Shown: one piece after another, positions 37,342 through 44,660 of the stretch
Numbering within the stretch: position 1 is the first letter of the stretch
How the letters are laid out: the number at the start of each line of letters is the position of its first letter
Source: Arcicella aurantiaca
GTDB lineage: Bacteria > Bacteroidota > Bacteroidia > Cytophagales > Spirosomataceae
Direction of reading: 5' to 3'
Assembly: GCF_003148625.1 (NCBI RefSeq)
Contig: NZ_QGGO01000023.1
Span: 1 to 64,000, forward strand
Length of the DNA: 64,000 bases
Notes under the pieces: model-generated
The model's database searches: none
What the model was told of the DNA's origin: nothing
The model's input: the letters and a program-made list of their open reading frames with translations, nothing else
Position numbers and translations under genes: made by a program

Positions 37342-38305
37342 TTCTCTTCCATAATTTATGCTGTTTTTCCACTTGGTCGAAAGCATCAAACTCATCCGTA
37401 AATGCCGAACCTTCATATTCTGACGAAATATATCCTTTGTATCCGCCTTCGGTAAAAACTTTGAAAATAGCAGGATAATCAATTGAAGGTTCGTCTCCGT
37501 TTTCGTCAAAACCATAAAATTTGCCGTGAACGTGAACTACATAAGGCATGATTTCTTTCCAATTTTCCACAGGTTGGCGACCGTTCATGCTAAATGCCAT
37601 ATTCAAACGCCCAATTTGTGGTGGAGTAGCTCCCAAAGGCATTAATGTTTGAGCTAATTCTCCAAATTTGGCAGGTGTCGGAATATCTTTGTGCCAAATT
37701 TCTTTGGTTACGGCAATCATTTCATCCGTTACGCCCGAAGCTTTAAAACTGGTCAATAGTGCCTCTGGAATAGCACGCATACAAGTACCCATATCAGGTA
37801 CAAAACCCAAAACGTTTGTTTGCATTTGTCCGAACATTTCCACCATATTAATGACCGAAGGGTGGTCTGTACTGTATGGTGTATGCAATTCGATACCCAT
37901 GACGACATTGGCTTTTTCGGCAAAAGGAACAAGTTTTTGATAGACTTCGGCAGGGGCAGTTGTCTGACAACGAAGAATTGGAAAACCTAACTTTTGAGCT
38001 GCTAAAATTTGCGGCTTGATGTATTCTACGGTTTCATCAATACTCATTTTTGCGTGGCGTTTGATACCCACATCAATATTGGCATCTAATGCAACGGGTT
38101 CAAATTCGTATTTTTGAAGTAGGTTTTTTACCTCTTTTTCTGTTTCGTTTGAAATATGCGGAAAGCCTCTAAGGCTTTGAAAACCAATAATTTCCAAACC
38201 TGTACCTAAACCTCTTTTTCGAGTTTCGGCAATTACGTCTTCTAATGTATATTTTCCTGAGTTCCATTCATAAGCGTAAGAAAACAGGGAAGTTGCAAGT
38301 TTCAT
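37319..38305 (-). CDS. C-glycoside deglycosidase alpha-subunit-like TIM barrel, pair 2
   Basis: 328 residues, no signal peptide. The metal site reads E in GIELHTPY, D in LGFVPDMGTC, H in VVHVHGKFYGF and E in GYISSEYEG. The HVHGKF and SSEYEG combination resembles alpha subunits of C-glycoside deglycosidases (DgpB/CarB type), which cleave the C-C bond of 3-keto-C-glycosides together with a small beta subunit. A beta-like gene (38729) lies upstream across an octamer array. The last codons (EDLIF and TGA) are formed by the octamer repeat itself. A plain sugar isomerase remains possible. Confidence 0.8.
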   Translation of the reverse strand: MKLATSLFSYAYEWNSGKYTLEDVIAETRKRGLGTGLEIIGFQSLRGFPHISNETEKEVKNLLQKYEFEPVALDANIDVGIKRHAKMSIDETVEYIKPQILAAQKLGFPILRCQTTAPAEVYQKLVPFAEKANVVMGIELHTPYSTDHPSVINMVEMFGQMQTNVLGFVPDMGTCMRAIPEALLTSFKASGVTDEMIAVTKEIWHKDIPTPAKFGELAQTLMPLGATPPQIGRLNMAFSMNGRQPVENWKEIMPYVVHVHGKFYGFDENGDEPSIDYPAIFKVFTEGGYKGYISSEYEGSAFTDEFDAFDQVEKQHKLWKRIIEDLIF

Positions 38306-38306
38306 A

Positions 38307-38728
38307 TTTTAATATTTTTTGAGGATTTGAAGATTTGAGGATTTGAGGATTTGAGGATTTGAGGATTTGAAGATTTGGGTATTTGAAGATTTGAGGATTT
38401 GAGGATTTGAGGATTTGAAGATTTGAAGATTTGAAGATTTGAGGATTTGAGGATTTGAAGATTTGAAGATTTGAAGATTTGAAGATTTGAAGATTTGAAG
38501 ATTTGAGTAGATGAAAATTTGAATAATCCTCATTTCTTCACATCCTCATATCCTCGCATCTTCATATCCTCGCATCATCATATCTTCACATCATCATATC
38601 TTCACATCATCATATCTTCACATCATCATATCTTCACATCTTCATATCCTCGCATCATCATATCTTCACATCATCATATCTTCACATCCTCACATCCTCA
38701 TATCTTCACATCCTCATTTCTTCATTAT
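38307..38728. repeat. Facing octamer arrays, pair 2
   Basis: 38310-38522 is a nearly pure run of GAGGATTT and GAAGATTT. 38527-38726 is CT-rich with CATCATATCTTCA-type units (CCTCATAT, CTTCACAT, CCTCGCAT). The polarity switches at about 38524. The arrays fill the whole gap between the alpha- and beta-like genes. No gene seen. Confidence 0.9.
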
Positions 38729-39124
38729 TTATTTACAAATCAAATTTTTATGTACCACACTACTCGCCAATAAAGGCATTGCTTGTGGACCAACCAAAAT
38801 GTAGGGAATATGTAAATCGTACTTAAATTCTATATCATACGCTTTGCCTTTTTCCAATGGTTGTGGTATTTCTAATATTCCTCTGTCGAGAATAAATAGC
38901 CATTCTTTGTCCAATTCTGGTAATTCATCGTAGCTATATTCATTGCCATTTGCTTTGATTTTGAATTGGCTTTTTTCAATTTCTTGCCCGTTTAGTTTTA
39001 AGCTAAAATCCATGCAAGAAAGCGGTAATGCACGATACCAATGCGATTGAAATTTGAGTTGAAAGCCATTTTCGGTAGCTTCCAGTGCATCTTCTTTTAA
39101 AATATATTTGTCTAATGGACCCAT
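38729..39124 (-). CDS. C-glycoside deglycosidase beta-subunit-like protein (DUF6379), pair 2
   Basis: 131 residues without signal peptide. Beta-sandwich pattern with SHWYRALPLSCMDFSLKLNGQ, FKIKANGNEYSYDELPEL, EWLFILDRGILEIPQ and a terminal LHIPYILVGPQ. This matches the small DUF6379 beta subunits (DgpC/CarC type) that complete the active site of C-glycoside deglycosidases. It resembles the other beta-like protein at 41930 in layout (RALPLS versus RGVSLS; a YDE.PE motif near the middle) but is clearly diverged. It shares an operon direction with the alpha-like gene at 37319, although an array of about 420 bases lies between them. Confidence 0.8.
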   Translation of the reverse strand: MGPLDKYILKEDALEATENGFQLKFQSHWYRALPLSCMDFSLKLNGQEIEKSQFKIKANGNEYSYDELPELDKEWLFILDRGILEIPQPLEKGKAYDIEFKYDLHIPYILVGPQAMPLLASSVVHKNLICK

Positions 39125-39236
39125 TTTTTGAGTATTTGAGTATTTGAGGATTTGAGGATTCGAGGATATGAGATATGAGGATTCGAGAATGTGAAGATAA
39201 AATCACATCTTCATATTCTCGCATCCTAATATTCTT
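39125..39236. repeat. Facing octamer arrays, pair 3 (short)
   Basis: 39126-39197 has GAGTATTT, GAGGATTT, GAGGATAT and GAGAATGT units. 39204-39236 has ATCTTCAT, ATTCTCGC and ATCCTAAT units on the other polarity. It is the smallest of the facing arrays and ends at the stop codon of the gene at 39235. Confidence 0.8.
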
Positions 39237-40158
39237 AACTATAAATTGTACTTAATTCACTATCAATATAATACCTTGTCAGAGCCATTGAAGCAAGTAG
39301 GTCTGGCGTGCCGTCGGTTTCTACTGTTACCCAACCTTTAAACTGATGTTTTTTCATTAACTCATATAAGCCTTTGAAGTCTAAAACACCTTCACCGGGT
39401 TCCCAAAACCAACGTGTGCCATCGTCCACAATTTCAATATCCTTACTGTATCTGATTTCATCGGGTAAGTTTGGCGTTGCGGTATCTTTCAGGTGGAAAG
39501 TACAGATTCGGTCGTGATAATCGTCATAAAACTTAACCATATCTTCGCCCAATAATGCCACTTGGGCAGTATCAAGGCAATAATGTACATATCTCGGGTC
39601 TGTCAATTCAAGATATTCTCTGTGATTTTCTTTGTTGATAGCTAAGAAAAACTCATTGTGAATACCAATTTGTACGCCTTTATCAGTAGCATATTTTCCT
39701 ACTTCTGTTATGATTTCGGCAGCGGCTTTTATTTGGTCACGACTCAAAGGACCAAGTCCATGATAGTTATTGATAGGAGCTGCATTGAGTTGTGTTCCGC
39801 CAAATTCTACCAATAAATCTATGGCTTGTTTGCCGTCTTCAAAGGTTTGCTTGTGATGAGTACGGTCGTGAGCTTTATCTATCAAATGAAAAACTCCGCT
39901 TACTTCTACACCACGCTCATTGGCAAAGTCTTTGAAGGCTTTTGCCGAACCAAAAAGGGGTAACATTTCTGGAAAATCCCAAGGAGCAAGTTCAATACCA
40001 TTGAAACCTAATGCTTTTTGATAGCGTAAAATTCTGTCCCAATCCGTATAATATGCCGAATTGGTTTTGTCTTCATAATAGAACTCTCTGAAATTATCAA
40101 TCCTTTGGTAAGGAATGTTTTTCCAGTGATTCATGTGTGAATATTTGATATTGTTCAT
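39235..40158 (-). CDS. Sugar isomerase/epimerase-like TIM barrel with complete metal site
   Basis: 307 residues from MNNIKYSHMNHWKNIPYQ; the ATG at 40134 (MNHW) is also possible. Metal ligands are E in GIHNEFFLA, D in HYCLDTAQV, H in TFHLKDTATP and E in GWVTVETDGT, so the site is complete. No signal peptide. The frame continues 111 codons further upstream through the octamer array (ILKSSNPQ-type peptide); I treat that as non-coding readthrough because it is pure repeat and family members start near MNHW. It probably acts on a keto-sugar released by the deglycosidases. Confidence 0.85.
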   Translation of the reverse strand: MNNIKYSHMNHWKNIPYQRIDNFREFYYEDKTNSAYYTDWDRILRYQKALGFNGIELAPWDFPEMLPLFGSAKAFKDFANERGVEVSGVFHLIDKAHDRTHHKQTFEDGKQAIDLLVEFGGTQLNAAPINNYHGLGPLSRDQIKAAAEIITEVGKYATDKGVQIGIHNEFFLAINKENHREYLELTDPRYVHYCLDTAQVALLGEDMVKFYDDYHDRICTFHLKDTATPNLPDEIRYSKDIEIVDDGTRWFWEPGEGVLDFKGLYELMKKHQFKGWVTVETDGTPDLLASMALTRYYIDSELSTIYS

Positions 40159-40162
40159 TCTG

Positions 40163-40745
40163 TTGAGGGTTTGAAGTTTTGAGGATTTGAGGATTTGAGA
40201 ATTTGAGAATTTGAGGATTGGAGAATTTGAGGATTGGAGAATTTGAGGATTTGAGTAGTTGAGGATTGGAGGATTTGAGGATTGGAAGATTTGAGGATTG
40301 GAAGATTTGAGGATTTGAGAATTTGAGGATTTGAGGATTTGAGGATTGGAGGATTGGAAGATTTGAGGATTGGAAGATTTGAGGATTGGAGAATTTGAGG
40401 ATTTGAGGATTGGAGGATTGGAAGATTTGAGGATTGGAAGATTTGAGGATTGGAGAATTTGAGAATTTGAGGGTTTTACTAATATCCTCAAATCTTCATC
40501 TACTCAAATCTTCATCTACTCAAATCTTCATCTAACCAAATCTTCATCTACTCAAATCTTCATCTACTCAAATCTTCATCTAACCAAATCTTCATCTACT
40601 CAAATCTTCATCTACTCAAATCTTCATCTAACCAAATCTTCATCTACTCAAATCTTCATCTACTCAAATCTTCATCTAACCAAATCTTCAACTAACCAAA
40701 TCTTCATCTAACCAAATCTTCATCTACTCAAATCTTCACTTCCTC
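40163..40745. repeat. Facing octamer arrays, pair 4 (longest)
   Basis: 40163-40478 is GAGGATTT, GAGGATTG, GAAGATTT and GAGAATTT in 8-bp register. 40484-40745 is a cleaner array with a 16-bp unit, CTACTCAAATCTTCAT, alternating with CTAACCAAATCTTCAT. The two halves have opposite strand polarity. They fill the whole gap between two TIM-barrel genes. Confidence 0.9.
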
Positions 40746-40746
40746 A

Positions 40747-41700
40747 TTACTGTTCTTTTATCACCTTATTTAAAAAATGTCTGCTTCTCAACAAAGCCCT
40801 CATCGGTTCACGGGTTTGGCGACAACTTACTATTGCCCAACCATTGTAATTAACTGATTGTAGTGTTTGGTGGAATTCTTCCAAATTGGTATTTCCAAAA
40901 CCTAAATCTTTGAAAACTTGCGTGGCACAATGTTGAGGATATTCGGGCAGAGGCGTTTTCCAAGTTTCGTTATCATCTGAAAATGAGGTATCTGTCAAAT
41001 ATACACTCCCAATTTTATTGGCATTTTTTCTTAGTATTTCAGCAGTATTTTGCTTGGCAATATCAATATTGGCGGCATCAAAATTCAATAAAATAGAATC
41101 ATCAATTTGTGATAAAAACCCTTGATAATCTTGATTTCTGAGTACAGACCAATATTCATTTCTTAGCGAAATTTTAATGCCTTTTTCTTGAGCAACTTTG
41201 GCAAAACCATTCAATAGTTCGATAGTTCCTCTGGTAAATTCAGTTTCCCAATTTGGATTCTTTTGATGATAATGTTGAACTAAACCATAAGGTGGCGTAG
41301 GGGTAATGGTAATATAGTCACAACCCAAATCAGCCGCATATCGGATAGATTCACCGCCAAAATACCCCGAAGCTCCAAAATAAAAATCAAGGTTTTCGTT
41401 TCGCATAAAAATGCTTGGATTGAAATGAATTCCCGCCACTTTTTCAATCCCGTTTGCTTGTAAATGCTTCACGAAATTGGCAACAGTTTCAAATTTAAAA
41501 TCCACACAATATTTGGTAAAAGGCACTCCAGAACCACCTCTGAATATCCAGAATGGGTCGAAAGGTATCTCAACCGCTTTAAAACCTGCCGCTGAAATCA
41601 TTGGATAAAGTTCGTCCCAATAATATTTGCTTTCGTAGCGGTTACGGTTGGGTTCTTGGTGATGAATATTCACCATGTCAAGACTTATTCCTATTTTCAT
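40747..41700 (-). CDS. Xylose-isomerase-like TIM barrel with altered metal site
   Basis: 317 residues, no signal peptide. It opens MKIGISLDMVNIHHQEPNRN and follows the TIM-barrel isomerase pattern. E (ISLRNEYW) and D (LLNFDAANID) are kept. The usual histidine strand reads VYLTDTSF and the final glutamate strand reads AIVSCRQTREP, so two of the four usual ligands appear lost. It may bind substrate differently, serve as a non-catalytic partner, or use other residues. It lies in the operon between beta-like gene 41930 and the longest octamer array. Confidence 0.75.
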   Translation of the reverse strand: MKIGISLDMVNIHHQEPNRNRYESKYYWDELYPMISAAGFKAVEIPFDPFWIFRGGSGVPFTKYCVDFKFETVANFVKHLQANGIEKVAGIHFNPSIFMRNENLDFYFGASGYFGGESIRYAADLGCDYITITPTPPYGLVQHYHQKNPNWETEFTRGTIELLNGFAKVAQEKGIKISLRNEYWSVLRNQDYQGFLSQIDDSILLNFDAANIDIAKQNTAEILRKNANKIGSVYLTDTSFSDDNETWKTPLPEYPQHCATQVFKDLGFGNTNLEEFHQTLQSVNYNGWAIVSCRQTREPMRALLRSRHFLNKVIKEQ

Positions 41701-41746
41701 TGTTATTAGAGAGCTGATTTATTTTAGGAAGTATAAATGGTTTGTC

Positions 41747-41908
41747 ACAAGACAAACGATAGACCACAGATAAAACAGATTATACTGATTTTCGCTGATT
41801 TTTCTTTATTTTATCTGACTGACCCAGACTGTGTGTCCCAGACTGTGTGTCCCAATGTAAATCTGTAAAATCTGTTCAATCTGTGGTCTAATTTTGTCTG
41901 CGACAAAG
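41747..41908. repeat. Imperfect palindromic repeat (ACCACAGAT type)
   Basis: TAGACCACAGATAAAACAGA at 41760 faces TCTGTTCAATCTGTGGTCTA at 41871, with AGACAAA and TTTGTCT outside them. The centre has a tandem CCCAGACTGTGTGT unit (two copies). ACCACAGAT-type repeats of this form are common in intergenic regions of many bacteria. It fills the gap between the TIM-barrel and beta-like genes. Confidence 0.7.
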
Positions 41909-41929
41909 AGTTGATAGTTCCGTTTATTT

Positions 41930-42304
41930 TTAAAGCGATATAGTTTTGGGTACGGCAAAGCGTGTAGCGGGAAAAGGTAAATAGCCAATTCTAAGTACCA
42001 TTTTCAAATCTACGGTATGCTCACCTGAGGCAAAACCGCCTTCTTTTTTTACGGAAAGTATAGCATCGTCAACCATTTCCCAACGTTCTTCGAGTTCGTT
42101 TTCTCGCTGTTCTGTGTTATAGGTTTTGCCGTTTACGATAATCATTACATCGTTGTGTGGCAAAGTTTCGCCATCAACTTTTACTTCAATTTCTTCTATC
42201 ATAGAAAGCGAAACACCTCTGTAATAGGGAAGTCTGGCTGCAATTTCAAAGCCTTCTTCAGTTTTTTTAGCCTTTTCAGGCACAATCATATATTTTTCGT
42301 ACAT
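41930..42304 (-). CDS. C-glycoside deglycosidase beta-subunit-like protein (DUF6379), pair 1
   Basis: 124 residues, no signal peptide. LPYYRGVSLSMIEEIEVKVDG, then VNGKTYNTEQRENELEERW, then GEHTVDLKMVLRIGYLP: the first block is the hallmark of DUF6379 beta subunits of C-glycoside deglycosidase (DgpC/CarC type). In characterised enzymes this beta-sandwich subunit pairs with the TIM-barrel alpha subunit and shapes the substrate pocket. Its alpha-like partner lies 115 bases upstream in the same operon, the canonical arrangement. Confidence 0.88.
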   Translation of the reverse strand: MYEKYMIVPEKAKKTEEGFEIAARLPYYRGVSLSMIEEIEVKVDGETLPHNDVMIIVNGKTYNTEQRENELEERWEMVDDAILSVKKEGGFASGEHTVDLKMVLRIGYLPFPATRFAVPKTISL

Positions 42305-42419
42305 CGTTTTAATTTGGTTATTGGTTATTAGAAAAATGGTTATTGATTATTAATAGATTTGGTTTAGTATTAGACCTTTTTTAGGAGTCAACCAGTCTCT
42401 AATAACCAGCAACCAATCA

Positions 42420-43397
42420 CTAAATAAGTCTTTTAAGCATTTCCTGATGTCTTCTCACTTGCTCTACACTATCAACTTCGTAAATATCTTGAATATGACG
42501 ATTCCCTTCGTATTCTGAGGCGATGTAACCATTGAAGCCACCTTTTTTCAACACATCAACCACCTCTTTGTACGGAATACTGTACTCGGTATAGTCTTCC
42601 AACATTTCAAGGAATTTACCGTGAATGTGAATGATTCTATCAATATGAGGCACTAAACTGATAGGATTCACGTAGGTATTGTGGCGTGAAAGTTCGGCAA
42701 CTGCCATATCTATACGTTTGTTACTCATGCGGGAAACTTCGTAAATGGTGTATTCTGCCATCACTCCTTTTTCGTGTTGCTCGCACACAAATTTGGCAAT
42801 TTCGGGGTCAGCACCTTGCCGAATCAATCGGTCAACTTGTACACGTGGCAAACGCTGAGTGAAACCTCCCATATCTGGAATAAAACCAAAATGCTTTGTA
42901 CCCGTTTTTTCCATTACCTCCCAATGTTTTGCCATCCAAGCAGAGTTAATATTCCAAGGAGCGTGTACTTCAATGCCCAATTTAACATCGTGGTCTTCGG
43001 CAAAAGGAATTACCTTTTCCATGATTTGGGGCGTGGTGTTTACGATAACTCGAATTATCTTAAAACCCAATTTATGAGCAAAACGAATATCTTGTTTGAA
43101 AGACTCAACCGCTTCATCATCAGACCAATAATGTCCTTTTTTCTTGGTATAATCTAAGAACATATCATGAGCCACTGGCGTAACCTTGTATTTATCCATC
43201 CAACCAAACCATTGGTCAACGAAAGCATCAGAAGGTAATTTAGGACAGTTTGCAACACTCTGCTCGCCTATTAATTCAATTCCTGTTGCTCCTGTGGCAG
43301 CAGCAGCAGCAATACAATCTTCAAGAGTCATTTTTCTTTGAAAATATTCATCTTGATAGCTGTAAAGACTTACAGCACGTTTTATTAAATTGCTCAT
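42420..43397 (-). CDS. C-glycoside deglycosidase alpha-subunit-like TIM barrel, pair 1
   Basis: 325 residues, no signal peptide. The metal site reads E in LGIEVHAPWNIN, D in FGFIPDMGGFTQR, H in IIHIHGKFLEML and E in YIASEYEGNRH. GIEVHAP, PDMGGF and EYEGNRHIQD match DgpB/CarB-type alpha subunits closely. With the beta-like protein next door it should cleave a 3-keto-C-glycoside to the aglycone and an unsaturated keto-sugar. It lies 42 bases after the MFS transporter gene. The gap to the beta gene holds short GGTTATTG-type repeats of opposite polarity at its two ends. Confidence 0.87.
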   Translation of the reverse strand: MSNLIKRAVSLYSYQDEYFQRKMTLEDCIAAAAATGATGIELIGEQSVANCPKLPSDAFVDQWFGWMDKYKVTPVAHDMFLDYTKKKGHYWSDDEAVESFKQDIRFAHKLGFKIIRVIVNTTPQIMEKVIPFAEDHDVKLGIEVHAPWNINSAWMAKHWEVMEKTGTKHFGFIPDMGGFTQRLPRVQVDRLIRQGADPEIAKFVCEQHEKGVMAEYTIYEVSRMSNKRIDMAVAELSRHNTYVNPISLVPHIDRIIHIHGKFLEMLEDYTEYSIPYKEVVDVLKKGGFNGYIASEYEGNRHIQDIYEVDSVEQVRRHQEMLKRLI

Positions 43398-43439
43398 TTA
43401 TTTTTATTAAATGTTGTTTTGAAGTTGAAAGAATGTTTT

Positions 43440-44609
43440 TTATTCTTTGTCAAAAATATAGTTTACAACCACCATCACCAGACAGATTACGCCAAATACT
43501 ACGAAGGCATTGAGAATATCGCCCGTTACATTTCTAACAAAACCCACTACAAAAGGCGACACCGAAAGACCAAGAAAAAAACCGCTACTCCAGATACCCA
43601 TACCACGTCCTCTATATTCGGTAGGAACTGACCTCAACCCGAAAGCTATGAGTACAGGAATTGCCATTCCGCAACCTATTTGCTGAATAATAGCACTTGT
43701 CATTACTGAACTTAAATTGGTGGAAATTCCTACGCCAATAAGTCCAATACCAATCATTGAAAACATTAAACCAAACTGAATTCGGTTGCTTTTTGTACCT
43801 AATAATTTGAATAACACAGCTCCTAATGGAAGCATCAAACTGGCAACTGCCGTGATTTTACCTACTTCTTTTGGGTCGGAAATACCAATTTTATCTAAGG
43901 CAAGCGAAAAATGAAGCGTGTAAACGTAATAAAGCACAGAAGCTATAAAAGTGGTAAAGAATACTTTTACCAATGCTTTTTGGGAAAATTGGAAGTTTCC
44001 ACTTTGTACGTTGGCAACCGATGGAGCTTTTTGCGTTGGTTCAAAAATAAAGAAATATGCACCGATAGGAATAACAAGCGTGACAGCATAAAGCAAAAAT
44101 GGATATTGCCAACCTATTGAAGCGAGTTGTCCGCTACCTGTTATTACGAAAAAACCAAACACAGGCCCGATAATACTCTGAATCATCAACCAAGTATTTC
44201 TTTTGCTTTGCTCGAAATAATCACCCAAAAGAATATTTGAAATGGTAAGAATGAAGGCTTCGCCGATGCCTAAAATAAGTCGCCCAACGATTAAAGCACT
44301 AAAACTTTCTACAAAAAATGGGATAACACCGCCAATTCCGTAAAGAATTGAGAAAATGATTAACAATTTTCTACGACCAATTTTATCCGCTAAAAAACCC
44401 GCATACGGGCCAAATAATGCTACGCACAAACCCGGTGCCGAAATCACAAAAGGGGCTAATGTTTCGATGTAAGGCACATCTTTAAAATGATTTCTCAAAG
44501 TGGGTACAACAGGCATTAGCGTAATAACCGCCATCATGGGCAATATACTGACCAAAACAATGATAATTCCTTGTGGTATCCCGGCTGTTCGTGTTTGTGT
44601 ATTTGTCAT
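43440..44609 (-). CDS. MFS transporter
   Basis: 389 residues with about 12 hydrophobic segments. GFLADKIGRRKLLIIFSILYG is the MFS loop 2-3 signature, and GLRSVPTEYRGRGMGIWSSG the equivalent in the second half. It starts 51 bases after the TonB receptor stop and precedes the alpha-like deglycosidase gene. The probable role is inner-membrane uptake of the glycoside or sugar that the receptor brings across the outer membrane. Specificity cannot be read from sequence. Confidence 0.9.
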   Translation of the reverse strand: MTNTQTRTAGIPQGIIIVLVSILPMMAVITLMPVVPTLRNHFKDVPYIETLAPFVISAPGLCVALFGPYAGFLADKIGRRKLLIIFSILYGIGGVIPFFVESFSALIVGRLILGIGEAFILTISNILLGDYFEQSKRNTWLMIQSIIGPVFGFFVITGSGQLASIGWQYPFLLYAVTLVIPIGAYFFIFEPTQKAPSVANVQSGNFQFSQKALVKVFFTTFIASVLYYVYTLHFSLALDKIGISDPKEVGKITAVASLMLPLGAVLFKLLGTKSNRIQFGLMFSMIGIGLIGVGISTNLSSVMTSAIIQQIGCGMAIPVLIAFGLRSVPTEYRGRGMGIWSSGFFLGLSVSPFVVGFVRNVTGDILNAFVVFGVICLVMVVVNYIFDKE

Positions 44610-44660
44610 ATTATTGGAAAAATGTTAAAACCGTAGGGGAATTGTTAGTTCCCCACACAA

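Noticed and set aside
37020-37478. Long plus-strand frame with SSHPQKI-type repeats
   Set aside because: It is octamer DNA translated in a stop-free frame and then runs antisense through the end of a real TIM-barrel gene; no start signal or fold.
38309-38773. Frames made of KSSNLQIF or SSYPRIFISSHHH repeats on either strand
   Set aside because: Pure translation of 8-bp arrays; an 8-bp period always gives an 8-codon repeat, so an open frame is expected by chance.
36230-40745. CRISPR array
   Set aside because: The repeats are 8 bp, degenerate and contiguous, without unique spacers and without cas genes nearby.
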